NCBI GenBank assembly: GCA_050012375.1
Contig: JBEKHH010000007.1
Location: 1 to 64,000, forward strand
Length of the DNA: 64,000 nt
Source: PALSA-1353 sp050012375
GTDB lineage: Bacteria; Planctomycetota; Phycisphaerae; Tepidisphaerales; Tepidisphaeraceae
Reading direction: 5' to 3'
Of the stretch, positions 1 to 9,159 are shown piece after piece. The notes beneath the pieces were generated by a model. The model was not told where the DNA came from and did no database searches. It worked only from the letters and a program-made list of their open reading frames with translations. Both the position numbers and the translations under genes were made by a program. Within the stretch, counting starts at the first letter, position 1; the number at the start of each line of letters is the position of its first letter.

Positions 1-68
1 GTGTTCACAACTTCACCTTACCCGGCGAGCGACGTTTTTTTTAGCTTTGGTTGCGGCTCTGCCGCGCT

Positions 69-97
69 GTGCTCTTCGCGTCTTCGCGGTTGCATTT
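69..97. repeat. Solo arm of an intergenic inverted-repeat family
   Basis: This stretch (GCTCTTCGCGTCTTCGCGG followed by TTGCATTT) closely matches the right arm of the inverted repeat at 9791-9838. Only one arm is visible here. It sits just beyond the stop codon of the TPR/OGT gene. The first 68 bases hold a run of eight T and no recognisable gene. Confidence 0.5.
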
Positions 98-102
98 GGA
101 AT

Positions 103-2259
103 TCACTCCAAACCCGCACACCATCGCCGCCACGCATCCCGATACGCCGCCTCCATCTTCCTCGCGAATCCGGCCGCATCCATCAGCGGCGACTGTTTCA
201 TCTTCTGGCGAAGCGTCAGGCGCAGCTCTCCCAATCGCGATCGATCCCTCGCCAGTTCCCCGGCAATCTTCACAAATTCATCCTCACTGAGCGCAATCAA
301 CTCCCTCATACCCAGCGTGGACAAAATGCTCAATCCCGCCCGCCCCGACGCCGTCTTCCCCGCCAAGCTCACAACCGCCGCCCCCATCCACAGCGCATCG
401 CAAGTCGTCGTGATCCCATTGTACGGCAGGGTATCCAGGCAAATGTCGATCACATCGTGCAGGCGCAGATAATCCAGCCGCGAGAGCCTATCCACGAACT
501 CCACGCGCTGCGGCGAAATCCCCGCCTTCTGAAACATCCCCCGAAGTTTGTTTCGATGCCCCTGGCCCGAGGCAAGAATCAAAATCGTCGACCCCGGCGC
601 CGCCTGCATCACGCGTGCCCACAGCCGCACCAGCGGCTCGTTATTCTTGCAGGGATTATTGATCGATCCAAACCGCACCGGCCCCGATTCCCGTTTCGCC
701 GCCGCCGGAATATCACACAGCGCGTCGTAACAGCACCAGCAGTCCGCCAGCCGAATCGATTGCTCCCGATAGTAGGGCGTCGGCTTCTCGGGCGGGTCCA
801 TGAATCCATCGGTGATGCGATAATCCATCGCATCCAACCCCGTTCCCCCGGGATACGCCAGCCAGGCCACCTGCACCGGGGCCGGCTTGCGGGCAAACAC
901 CAGGAGGCGGTTCTGGGCCATGTGCATCCCCAGGTCCACCAGCACATCGATCCGGTCGCGGCGGATTTGCTCCGCGACATCGGCATCGGGGCAGCCCAGC
1001 ACGTCGTGCCAGATCACCCGCGCCGACTTATGCCGCTCCGTTTCCCTGTCCGGCCTGACCACGCTGGCGTAGCAATGAATCTCGAATTCCTGGGGATCAT
1101 GATTCGCCAGCAAGGGCACGACGAAGAACGATTCCGCCTGCGAATAAAAATTGGCCGAGACATATCCCACCCGCAACCGCCGCCGGGGCGACCGATCGTT
1201 TTCATGCGGCTTGATCGACGATCGTAGCGGGAGGGCATGCACCTCATTCCACCGCCGCTGTTCCCGATACAGCGACTCATCGTCGTATCCCGGATGAAAT
1301 TGCAGCGTGTAGATCATATTGCTGTGAACGCGCGGATCGGACGGTCCCACCGCCAGCGCTCGACTGTAATAGGCGATCGCTTCCGGGATATTCCCGCAAT
1401 CCTTGTGGGCGTTGGCCAGATTGTTCAGCGCATCCCGCATAGTCGGCCGAAGCCCGATGCAACGCTCGAACACCTTGATCGACTCATCCAATTGCCCGGT
1501 GTCGCGCAGCGCGATGCCGAGATTATTCAGCGCCTCCGGACTGTCGGGTTGCGACTGTAGCGATTTCCGCAGCGTCTCGATCGCCTCCTTTTGCTGCCCG
1601 CTCAATCGCAGGGCCGCGCCAAGATTCGACAGCGCCGGCGCAAAATCGGGCTTGATCGCCAGCGACGCCCGATACTCCGCCATCGCCGCGTCGATCCGCA
1701 ACCGGCTCGACATCACAACCCCCAGCGAGTTATGCGCCTCCGCCGATTTCGGCTGGAGCGCCAACGCCCGCCGCAGACTCACCTCCGCCTCATCCAGCCG
1801 CCCCAGTCGTTGCAGCGTCGTTCCAAGATTCTGATGCGCCTCCGCCATCCCGGGCGTGATCGCCGTCGCCGCGCGGTATTCAGCAACCGCCTCCTCAAAA
1901 CGCTCCTTCAGATACAGCATGTTCGCCACGTTGAAATGCGCCTTCGGATGCCGGGGGTTCAACTGCGTCGCCCTCCGATAGCTCGCCAGCGCCTCATCGA
2001 ATCGATTCTTATCCGCATAAACCTGCCCCAGATTGTCGTGATAATCCGCCCCAGTCGGATTCAGGGCGATCGCCTTCCCGATCATCTCGATCGCCAGGTC
2101 GTGCCGCCGATGCTGAAATTGCACCAGCCCCAGCAGGTGCATCGCATCCGCATTCTTCGGCTGCTTGATGAGAATCCGGCGATACACCTCCTCGGCCTCG
2201 CGCAGCCGGCCCGCTTGATGATGCCTCAGTCCAGTTTGTATTTGCGGTTCGGGCGTCAT
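103..2259 (-). CDS. TPR-repeat protein with O-GlcNAc transferase (SPINDLY-like, GT41) domain
   Basis: The protein has 718 residues and no signal peptide, so it is probably cytoplasmic. Residues 1-345 are a run of about ten tetratricopeptide repeats, with the usual N-x-G-x-x-L and A-P spacing. From about residue 355 a GT41-like domain follows. It opens with LRVGYVSANF, continues with VDLGMHMAQNRL and PAPVQVAWLAYPGGTG, and closes with DTLPYNGITTTCDALWMG. These match the donor-binding half of O-linked GlcNAc transferases and SPINDLY proteins. The family moves a sugar from a nucleotide sugar to serine or threonine; the substrate here is unknown. The gene is divergent from the DUF481 gene, with 71 bp between the two starts. 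Confidence 0.85.
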   Translation of the reverse strand: MTPEPQIQTGLRHHQAGRLREAEEVYRRILIKQPKNADAMHLLGLVQFQHRRHDLAIEMIGKAIALNPTGADYHDNLGQVYADKNRFDEALASYRRATQLNPRHPKAHFNVANMLYLKERFEEAVAEYRAATAITPGMAEAHQNLGTTLQRLGRLDEAEVSLRRALALQPKSAEAHNSLGVVMSSRLRIDAAMAEYRASLAIKPDFAPALSNLGAALRLSGQQKEAIETLRKSLQSQPDSPEALNNLGIALRDTGQLDESIKVFERCIGLRPTMRDALNNLANAHKDCGNIPEAIAYYSRALAVGPSDPRVHSNMIYTLQFHPGYDDESLYREQRRWNEVHALPLRSSIKPHENDRSPRRRLRVGYVSANFYSQAESFFVVPLLANHDPQEFEIHCYASVVRPDRETERHKSARVIWHDVLGCPDADVAEQIRRDRIDVLVDLGMHMAQNRLLVFARKPAPVQVAWLAYPGGTGLDAMDYRITDGFMDPPEKPTPYYREQSIRLADCWCCYDALCDIPAAAKRESGPVRFGSINNPCKNNEPLVRLWARVMQAAPGSTILILASGQGHRNKLRGMFQKAGISPQRVEFVDRLSRLDYLRLHDVIDICLDTLPYNGITTTCDALWMGAAVVSLAGKTASGRAGLSILSTLGMRELIALSEDEFVKIAGELARDRSRLGELRLTLRQKMKQSPLMDAAGFARKMEAAYRDAWRRWCAGLE

Positions 2260-2330
2260 TGGCTTTATTTCATTCTCGAGCTGGGTATGATCCCTAAATC
2301 CGTCGCCGAAGAAAAAAGGAGCAACCGCTT

Positions 2331-3368
2331 ATGGTCCATCTTATCGGGTCGCTTTGCTTGCGCCGATCCGCCGCGCTGCTGGCCTTGTTCTTCGCAACAG
2401 CCGCCGCCGCCGCCGATCAGATCGTCCTGAACAACGGCGACCGCATCACCGGCACGATCGATTCCGCCGACGCCGGAAAGCTCATCATCGATTCGCCCAT
2501 CGCCGGCAAGATTACCGTCGATCTCAAGGACGTGAAGACGCTCTCGACAGACGGTCCGATCAAAGTCCTATTCAATGACGGCTCGGTCCTCGACCAGCGT
2601 CTCGCCGAAGGGCCTGCGGGCGAGTTCACCACCGCGCCAGGCGGAAACTTGCCCCGGCAGACTTTCCCTATTTCCAAGGTTGGCAAGATAAACCCGCCCC
2701 CGGTCGTCTGGACCGGCTCGGTCGTCGTCAACGGTCTGCTCCTCCAGGGCGACACCACCGCGGAACAGTTGGGGGCCAGCATCAACCTGCAGCGCCGCAG
2801 CGACTTCGACCGCATCGACGCCGGCGCCGCCTATCTGTTCGGCGAGCAAAAGGTCAACGGCGTCCAATCCACCACCGCCGATAACTGGAACGCCCGCGGC
2901 GAATACGACTATTTCTTCACCAAGAGATTCTTCGGCTACGGCAATGCCCGCGTCGAGAAAGACCGCATTGAGCACCTCGATCTCCGCCTGACTCCCGGCG
3001 TCGGCGTCGGATACCAGATGTTCGAGCAGCCCGATTTCAACCTCAATTTCTCAGGCGGCCTTTCCTGGATCTACGAGGATTACAGCAATCTCTCCTCCCC
3101 CAATGAAAATATCTCAGTCCGCCTCGCTTACCACATAGACAAGACGCTTTGGGATTCCCGCGTAAAGTTGTTCAATGATGTTGTCTATTTCCCCTCGGTT
3201 CAGAACGTCAACGATTACCTGGTTCTCAGCACCACAGGCCTGCATCTGGCCATCACCAAGACCATGTTTTCCGAATTGAAGGCGGAGATTGATTACGATT
3301 CCCATCCCGCCCCGATGAGCCATCGCACCGACGCCAAATACATCCTGGGCGTAGGGTGGACGTTTTAG
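2331..3368 (+). CDS. DUF481-family outer-membrane protein
   Basis: The protein has 345 residues. An Ala-rich signal peptide (residues 1-27, ending ATAAAAA) is followed by a small beta domain (DQIVLNNGDRITGTID, typical of the N-terminus of planctomycetal DUF481 proteins). Then comes a long alternating beta-strand region ending in an aromatic residue (GVGWTF), as in outer-membrane barrels. DUF481 includes the salt-induced YdiY-type proteins; no substrate can be named. A good ribosome-binding site (AGGAGC) lies about 9 bp before the ATG. A strong palindrome follows the stop codon. Confidence 0.75.
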   Translation: MVHLIGSLCLRRSAALLALFFATAAAAADQIVLNNGDRITGTIDSADAGKLIIDSPIAGKITVDLKDVKTLSTDGPIKVLFNDGSVLDQRLAEGPAGEFTTAPGGNLPRQTFPISKVGKINPPPVVWTGSVVVNGLLLQGDTTAEQLGASINLQRRSDFDRIDAGAAYLFGEQKVNGVQSTTADNWNARGEYDYFFTKRFFGYGNARVEKDRIEHLDLRLTPGVGVGYQMFEQPDFNLNFSGGLSWIYEDYSNLSSPNENISVRLAYHIDKTLWDSRVKLFNDVVYFPSVQNVNDYLVLSTTGLHLAITKTMFSELKAEIDYDSHPAPMSHRTDAKYILGVGWTF

Positions 3369-3393
3369 ATCCAACCGGCGCCGCCGCCAGGAT

Positions 3394-3485
3394 GCGGAAA
3401 CCAGAAAGTGCGAAACCAGAATGCCGAAGGTCCCGGCGCGCCGGGACCTTCGGCATTCTGGTTTCGGATTTCTGGTTTCTTCCGC
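3394..3485. terminator. Near-perfect long palindrome between convergent genes
   Basis: The sequence is centred on GGCGCGCC at about 3443 and is a perfect inverted repeat of at least 21 bp per arm (CCAGAATGCCGAAGGTCCCGG and its complement). Imperfect outer arms built from GAAACCAGAAA units extend it to about 3394-3485. It lies between the 3' ends of the DUF481 gene and rpmH, so it could stop transcription from both sides. A related partial copy lies at 8261-8296. Confidence 0.7.
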
Positions 3486-3492
3486 GTCTCTC

Positions 3493-3627
3493 TCACAACA
3501 CCTGCACGCGCCGCCCAGCGCGACGCTTCCGGTTGATCATCTGCCGCCCCTTCTTCGTCCTCATCCGGGCCCGGAATCCGATCTTGCGGGCTCGCTTGAC
3601 CTTGCTGATCTTGTGCGGGTAATGCAT
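3493..3627 (-). CDS. rpmH: Ribosomal protein bL34
   Basis: This short gene encodes 44 residues and matches bL34 over its whole length. The core KRARKIGFRARMRTKKGRQ is the family signature (compare KRAKTHGFRARMATKSGR), and a basic C-terminus NRKRRAGRR follows. The start at 3627 is chosen because it gives the family length and has AGGAAT about 8 bp upstream; longer frames start inside the preceding spacer. The N-terminus (MHYPHKISKV) departs from the usual MKRTYQPS. The gene follows the beta-propeller gene by 34 bp. No rnpA or dnaA neighbour is present, unlike the common bacterial arrangement. Confidence 0.93.
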   Translation of the reverse strand: MHYPHKISKVKRARKIGFRARMRTKKGRQMINRKRRAGRRVQVL

Positions 3628-3661
3628 CGCGAATTCCTGTTTTGATCGATCCGAGGCTCTC

Positions 3662-6145
3662 TCATTGCCCGCGGGCCGACGCCGATTCGATCTTGAACAC
3701 AACGGTCTGCAGCGCCTGATTTCCGCGGCTGTCCGTCGCCCGGATGGTCGCCTGATGCCCGCCCACCGTCAACCCTTTGAGCGAAAATTTCACCACCTCC
3801 GTCGGACTATCGAAGATCTTTTCCACCGGAAGCACCGACTGCCATTCATCCCCCGAATCCACCGTGTATTCCACATTCGCCACGGTGCTCGTCTTGTCCG
3901 CCGCCTGCAAGGAGATGTTCACCACATCGCCCTCCACCTTGCATTCCAGATCGCTGATCGTGGGGGGGGTGTTGTCCACGATGAAATAATCACTGACCCG
4001 GCTGGCCGTCTTTGCTTCCCCGGGCGGATTGGCCAGCGCATCCGAGGCCACGACCTTCACCTGGTATTGTCCATCCGCCACCGTTCGCGTGTCCCATTCA
4101 TAGGTCGTGTCCTTCAACTTGTCCTTGAGCAGGATCCAGGGCCCATCCTGATCGAGGCGGAAATAAAGCGTATACATCAACGGATCGTTGTTGGGATCCG
4201 AACCGTCCCAGGTGATGGTCTGCACGCCCGTTCCGCCCGCGGCCTTGGCGCTGTCGCCGGCATGTCCCGCCGCCGCCCCTGCCGGCGCCGCCACACCGCC
4301 CGCCGATTCCGGTTGGGCCGCCTCATTTTGTCCGCCCTCGGTCCCGATCTTGATCGACTTCACCACCGGCACCAGGTTCGGCATCTGGTACGCCACATCC
4401 ACGTGATCCACCAGCGCCGTTTTGAGCGGCTCGTGGGTCGTGAACGTCAGCCGATATTGCAGGAACCGAGCCGAAGGCGACGCAATCTTCAGGTATTGCG
4501 CCGCCTCAACATCCTCCGTCCATTTCGACCACCCCGGCGAATCCGCGTCCTTCACGTTCCCGCTCCGCGTGGACACTTTCAGCTCCGTTCCCGCAGGCAA
4601 ATGCCCGTGCAACTGCATGTTCCCGAACCGGCTCGTCTGCGTCGCATCCAGCACCGGGCTCAGATACTTGCCCGACGACGCGTATCCACCCGTCATCGCG
4701 GAGATTCCCCCGGTATTGGCCAGCCCCATGATGATCCGCCCGTCCTTCACCGGAAGAAGGCACATCACCTGCTTGGCATCCACCTTGGCCAGCACCACGG
4801 TCTCTTCCGACGCCGGTTTCACCTCGTAAATATTCCCTTCCTCCCCCGTGCCCACGAGCAGCGAATCGCCCTGGTGGATCATGCAGTAAATCACCGAGTT
4901 TTCCCGGAAGATTTCCGTCACGAACCCTTCGGGATCGATCTTGTAAATCGCGTTCCCCTCCGGAAGCTGCTGTTCCGAAGCATTGGGCGCACCACCGGCC
5001 GCCGGATTCGGATGAGCCAGCGGCATCGCCGGCACCAACGGATTTGGCCCAGGACTCGGCTGACCACCGCCCGGATTATCCCCACCTGGATTATCCCCGC
5101 CTGGATTATCCCCACCGGGATCATCCGTTCTGGTCGCCATTACGTCCATCATCTTGGGCAATCCCAGCATCGGGTAACGCATCGACGGCTGTTCCCCCGG
5201 CTTCAGCGGCGCCGGAGCTGGGTTCGCCGGGATCGGCGGGGGGGCGTTCTGCTCCTCCGGCCGGCCCGCCTTTTTCTGCTCCGCTTCCGCCGGATGCGGC
5301 GTCTGCCGTTCGCTCACTTCACCCGTCGCCGCGTACAGGTTCCCCGAATCATCCATCGCCAACGCCGTGATCTCCGACTCATTCGCGTTGTAAACGATGA
5401 ACGGCTCCTTCGTCTTGCGGTTCAGCCGAATCACCAGCCCATTGGGGTCCGTCCCCAAATACAGCACGTCCTTCCCATCGCTGATCATGCTGGTGATGTT
5501 GTCCTCGCCGCTCTTATACAATTGTCCATGCGTGCCATCCGGCCTGATCTCAAACACCTGTCCGTTCGGACCCGTCGCCGCATAAATCTCCCCATCCGCC
5601 GTCTCTTGCAGCGCCCATACATACTGCACATCACCATCGGAAAAGAGTTCCTTGGGCTTATCCCCGGTTTTCTCGATCCGCAGCACCCGTCCCTTATCCC
5701 CTCCGGTCCCCACCAGAATCGAACCCTTCGCATCCACCAGGACAGACAGAATATTCACCGCGTTGTCGATCGTCGCGACCGTGCTGACTTTGTCCGCCTT
5801 CACCGCCAGCAAAATCCCCTTCGGACCCGTGCCGGCATAGATCGTGCCATCCGGCCCCTGCGCAAGGGCGTTAACGGTCGTAACATTCGGGTCCTGCTCC
5901 TGAATCGTCTTGATCGCGCGCGAAAGCTTCACATCCCCCAGGTTGGTGACCACGACATCCTGAAGCGTGCCGCCCTGAAAATCCGCCTCATTTGCCTGCA
6001 CCCAATGCGACGTCGTCACCCCGCGCGCCGTGAGCGACAAAAACACAATCGCCGCCGCGCACCCAAACGCCAGCGCCCCACAGCGGCCCGCCGAGATCAG
6101 TCGGCAGGTCCTCCCCGCGCCCAAATCCCGCAAAAATCCTGTCAT
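3662..6145 (-). CDS. Secreted beta-propeller protein
   Basis: The protein has 827 residues. A hydrophobic segment near residues 25-42 looks like an N-terminal export signal or anchor. Residues 60-260 contain propeller-like blades with repeats such as DGTIYAGTGPKG, GSILVGTGGDKG and GEIYAATGPNG. A low-complexity Pro/Gly linker follows, with three DNPGG units in tandem. A second propeller part (GDSLLVGTGEEGNIYEV) and Ig/fibronectin-like C-terminal domains (TLYFRLDQDGPW, TPPTISDLECKVEG) complete it. Such proteins usually bind or present partners in the envelope; no enzymatic motif is seen. It lies 12 bp downstream of the S55 peptidase gene on the same strand, so the two are probably co-transcribed. 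Confidence 0.65.
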   Translation of the reverse strand: MTGFLRDLGAGRTCRLISAGRCGALAFGCAAAIVFLSLTARGVTTSHWVQANEADFQGGTLQDVVVTNLGDVKLSRAIKTIQEQDPNVTTVNALAQGPDGTIYAGTGPKGILLAVKADKVSTVATIDNAVNILSVLVDAKGSILVGTGGDKGRVLRIEKTGDKPKELFSDGDVQYVWALQETADGEIYAATGPNGQVFEIRPDGTHGQLYKSGEDNITSMISDGKDVLYLGTDPNGLVIRLNRKTKEPFIVYNANESEITALAMDDSGNLYAATGEVSERQTPHPAEAEQKKAGRPEEQNAPPPIPANPAPAPLKPGEQPSMRYPMLGLPKMMDVMATRTDDPGGDNPGGDNPGGDNPGGGQPSPGPNPLVPAMPLAHPNPAAGGAPNASEQQLPEGNAIYKIDPEGFVTEIFRENSVIYCMIHQGDSLLVGTGEEGNIYEVKPASEETVVLAKVDAKQVMCLLPVKDGRIIMGLANTGGISAMTGGYASSGKYLSPVLDATQTSRFGNMQLHGHLPAGTELKVSTRSGNVKDADSPGWSKWTEDVEAAQYLKIASPSARFLQYRLTFTTHEPLKTALVDHVDVAYQMPNLVPVVKSIKIGTEGGQNEAAQPESAGGVAAPAGAAAGHAGDSAKAAGGTGVQTITWDGSDPNNDPLMYTLYFRLDQDGPWILLKDKLKDTTYEWDTRTVADGQYQVKVVASDALANPPGEAKTASRVSDYFIVDNTPPTISDLECKVEGDVVNISLQAADKTSTVANVEYTVDSGDEWQSVLPVEKIFDSPTEVVKFSLKGLTVGGHQATIRATDSRGNQALQTVVFKIESASARGQ

Positions 6146-6157
6146 ACATCATCCAAT

Positions 6158-8143
6158 CTATTTACCCGGAACAATCTGACCCGGAGCAACTTGCTTCACT
6201 TCGTTCTTCGCACCCGGCTGTTCGCTCTCCGCTCTCGGCGACACTTCCACCTTGCCATGTCTCGAAACGCTGATGGTAAACTCCGCCGACCCGCTCATCA
6301 CGAATCCCGCCGGTACGCTCTTCACCATCGAGGTCACAAACGGCGTTATATCGCTCCGCCCCGAATCCAACAGCATCTGCCGCCGGCTCGCCGGCAATCT
6401 TGGCATCGCCGTATGGCCCACCGCCACTCCATCCGCCTGCCGCACCAGCCGCAAATACACCGAATCATGCCGAATCCCCATCACATCCCGGATCACGCTG
6501 AACAACTCCCCGATTTTCGTCGCCGTGAACTTAAACGCATTGGCCGCCTGCTCGTCCTCCAGGTATCGCGTCCAATCCGAAACGATCAACTGATAGTCCC
6601 CATCCGGCAAATCGTGCGGAAGCTCCAGGTCCACGGGCAAAATCGCCTCCATCGCATGGAACGGCAGATACGAAATATAAGCCTTCACCGTCTCCCCGGG
6701 CTGATACTCCGTCCGCGGCACCATCACCGAAAGAATATCCGCCGACCGGGCCGCATTGGAAACCCGAATCGTCCCGGAAAGCTTCGCCAGCGACACGCGC
6801 TCAAACGGATTGTCCGCCGCCGCCATCAGCGGCAGCGAGATCTCACTCACGATCTCGCTCCCATCCCCGTTCACGCTGCTGTTGAGCATATGCACGCTCT
6901 GCCCGTTGGCGAATTGGGCCGTCACGTCGTAATCCACCGTGTGATACTGCGGTAAATTCTTCTCCCCCATCAGCACCATCGTCATCGCCGCCCCGGCGAT
7001 CACCGGCGTAAGCTTCGGATGCAACGCCACCGAGAAATGATACGTCTCATCCAGCGAGCCATCGGCATACACGATCCGCAATTCCACCGGCGCCATCGGG
7101 GCCGTCTTCCCCACCACCCCCGCAACGCCCACCGTCTGATCCGTCAATAACGCCCCGCTTGTCTCCGAAATGAATCCCAGCTTGAAGCTCGTCTCCAGGT
7201 TCGACACGATCGCCGCGATCGAACCGCTCCCCATTGGCAAATCGATCGGTCCCTCATCGTTGAACGGATGGCCAAAACCAAAAATCCTGTCCCCTATCTT
7301 CTCCGTGCAAGTCCCAACCGCCGTCAAATCCATGTCCCCCGTCAGCAGCGGCACGGCCAAGACCGATCCCGGTTCCAGCTTGGGCATATTCGGCCCATTC
7401 AGCAGCCCGTTCCCGCTCCCCACCTGCATCGGCACCATCCCCGTCCCCTCAAACAGCGGAGCGATCTTCGCCAAGGCCCGCTCGCTCACGCCGCCAGCCA
7501 TCAGCGGCGTCGCCAGCGGACGCATGCCGACGGCGCGCCCGCCCAGCATCGCCCGGTCCGTCTCTTCAAATCTCCCAGCCTTCACCGCCCGGCCCCAAGG
7601 CCGCTGCGGAACCTGATCCAAGCTCCACCGCGGAATCAATGCGCTCTGCGGCGACGCTCCATCCGCCCCAACATGCCCCAGCACATTCGCCACGGACGGC
7701 GAAACCGATTCATTCCCCGGAAGCGCCAGCATGTATTCAATCGGCTGCACGCCAGCCAGGCATTCCTTCGCGAACGGCCAACCAAACGCGAACGCCCCGG
7801 CCATCCGCGCCCGCCCGGTTTCGTCATACAGATAAATCGGCGACCCGCTCATCCCCGCGATCGGTCCGGTCTCCTTCAGAAAATCCTGCGGACACCGCAC
7901 CAGGATCGCATCGTATTTCGGATTGAAGTTCTTCACCACGTCCACGACTTCAACGTCGAATTGCTCGATCTTCGTCCCGCGGAAAACGCTCAGGCCATAC
8001 CCCTTCATGCCCGGCTTCACCTCCGACACGCGCATATACTTGGCCGGATCGAACAGCGTCGCCGGCGCGGCAGAATCCGCCAATCCCACGCGCGATCCAA
8101 CAAACAGCAAAACAGCCAAGCCCAGCGCAGCCAGCTTTCGCAT
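6158..8143 (-). CDS. SpoIVB-like S55 family serine peptidase
   Basis: The protein has 661 residues from the start at 8143, which gives a clean signal peptide (MRKLAALGLAVLLFVG). The frame extends upstream without one. The region LFDPAKYMRVSEVKPGMKGYGLSV then ETGPIAGMSGSPIY is the S55 (SpoIVB) signature; the nucleophile is probably Ser99 in GMSGSP. A GHPFND segment follows, as in S55 proteins. SpoIVB cleaves a sporulation factor in Bacillus, but this organism is not expected to sporulate, so the family member must act on another envelope substrate. The adjacent propeller protein is a candidate partner, by inference from gene order. Confidence 0.78.
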   Translation of the reverse strand: MRKLAALGLAVLLFVGSRVGLADSAAPATLFDPAKYMRVSEVKPGMKGYGLSVFRGTKIEQFDVEVVDVVKNFNPKYDAILVRCPQDFLKETGPIAGMSGSPIYLYDETGRARMAGAFAFGWPFAKECLAGVQPIEYMLALPGNESVSPSVANVLGHVGADGASPQSALIPRWSLDQVPQRPWGRAVKAGRFEETDRAMLGGRAVGMRPLATPLMAGGVSERALAKIAPLFEGTGMVPMQVGSGNGLLNGPNMPKLEPGSVLAVPLLTGDMDLTAVGTCTEKIGDRIFGFGHPFNDEGPIDLPMGSGSIAAIVSNLETSFKLGFISETSGALLTDQTVGVAGVVGKTAPMAPVELRIVYADGSLDETYHFSVALHPKLTPVIAGAAMTMVLMGEKNLPQYHTVDYDVTAQFANGQSVHMLNSSVNGDGSEIVSEISLPLMAAADNPFERVSLAKLSGTIRVSNAARSADILSVMVPRTEYQPGETVKAYISYLPFHAMEAILPVDLELPHDLPDGDYQLIVSDWTRYLEDEQAANAFKFTATKIGELFSVIRDVMGIRHDSVYLRLVRQADGVAVGHTAMPRLPASRRQMLLDSGRSDITPFVTSMVKSVPAGFVMSGSAEFTISVSRHGKVEVSPRAESEQPGAKNEVKQVAPGQIVPGK

Positions 8144-8260
8144 ATAAATTTCGCCTGTCAAAGTCGCCTCAGGAACCAACCCTTTTCGGCCAATACTAGG
8201 TCTCAGCCCACGCCATCGCAAGCCGCGGTGTCGCTCAAAGATGATGAAGAAATCCCCTCA

Positions 8261-8296
8261 TTCGGTCCCGGCGCGCCGGGAACATTCGGCATTCGG
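8261..8296. repeat. Partial copy of the GGTCCCGGCGCGCCGGG palindrome
   Basis: TTCGGTCCCGGCGCGCCGGG and the following ACATTCGGCATTCGG repeat the centre and right arm of the palindrome at 3394-3485. It lies between the divergent S55 peptidase and rnc genes. Its presence argues that the frame upstream of 8355 is not coding. Confidence 0.55.
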
Positions 8297-8354
8297 CAAT
8301 CGCTTTCCAATTGACACCTTTCATGCACTCATTTATCGTCTTTCCGGTGCATTT

Positions 8355-9110
8355 GTGAATACCGAAGCCCGGGAACGTGCGGAGAAAATCCTCTCTTACA
8401 CGTTCCAGAACCCCGACTTGCTGAAAGAGGCCCTCACCCACGCCTCCATCGCGGACAATCGGCTCCAGAGCAACGAGCGGATGGAGTTCCTCGGCGACGC
8501 CATCCTCGATCTCATCATCTGCGAAGCGCTCTACAAGCGCTTTCCCGAATACCTCGAAGGGGATCTCACCAAGATCAAATCCGCCGTCGTCTCCCGCAGG
8601 ACCTGCGCCGAGGTCTCCAACGAGACCGGCTTGATCGATCTGCTCATCATCGGCAAAGGCATCAGCAGCCGCGAAGAAATGCCCAGCTCCCTCGCCGCCG
8701 CCGTCTACGAGTCCATCGTCGCCGCCATTTATCTCGACGGCGGATTCGACGTGGTAAAACAATACGTGCTTCGCACCATGTCCGCCAAGATCGAATCGAT
8801 CGCCTCCAACACCCACCAGCAGAATTTCAAGGCCGTCTTGCAGCAGCACGCCCAGAAGAGCCTGGGCGCCCCGCCCATCTACGAGTTGTTGGATGAGAAG
8901 GGCCCCGATCACAGCAAATGTTTCGAGGTCTGCGTCGTGATTGAAAGTCGCCGGTTCACAAGTGCCTGGGGCCCCAACAAAAAAATGGCCGAGCAAAAAG
9001 CCGCGCTATTGGCCCTCGAAGAGCTAGGCGTATTCGATCCCAACGAAATGAACGAACCCATGCCCGAAATCGCCGAAGAAACCCCAAACGAAGACGATTC
9101 CCCCGTTTAG
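8355..9110 (+). CDS. rnc: Ribonuclease III
   Basis: This is a double-strand-specific endoribonuclease that processes rRNA and other RNAs. The catalytic domain carries the signature ERMEFLGDAILD and the second acidic motif AAVYESIVAAIYLDGG. The C-terminal double-stranded RNA-binding domain covers KAVLQQHAQKSLGAPPIYEL to MAEQKAALLALEELG. I chose the GTG at 8355 because it places the start about 13 residues before the first conserved helix (YTFQNPDLLKEALTHAS), as in other RNase III proteins. An in-frame ATG at 8241 would add 38 residues that overlap a palindromic repeat. About 28 acidic residues trail the RNA-binding domain. Confidence 0.93.
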   Translation: MNTEARERAEKILSYTFQNPDLLKEALTHASIADNRLQSNERMEFLGDAILDLIICEALYKRFPEYLEGDLTKIKSAVVSRRTCAEVSNETGLIDLLIIGKGISSREEMPSSLAAAVYESIVAAIYLDGGFDVVKQYVLRTMSAKIESIASNTHQQNFKAVLQQHAQKSLGAPPIYELLDEKGPDHSKCFEVCVVIESRRFTSAWGPNKKMAEQKAALLALEELGVFDPNEMNEPMPEIAEETPNEDDSPV

Positions 9111-9159
9111 CCGCGTCGGCCGCCCGCACTGAACTTGTCGAAATGCGACGCGTCGGCGA

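Noticed and set aside
5069..5126. Tandem GGATTATCCCC-type repeats, CRISPR-like at first sight
   Set aside because: The unit is about 15 bp with no spacers and lies in frame inside the propeller gene, encoding DNPGG repeats.
3665..6955. 1096-codon plus-strand open frame
   Set aside because: It lies opposite the beta-propeller and S55 genes. Its translation is Arg/His-rich low complexity without motifs, as expected for the reverse strand of GC-rich coding DNA.
8241..8354. N-terminal extension of RNase III from the ATG at 8241
   Set aside because: The added 38 residues have no family counterpart and overlap a palindromic intergenic repeat.
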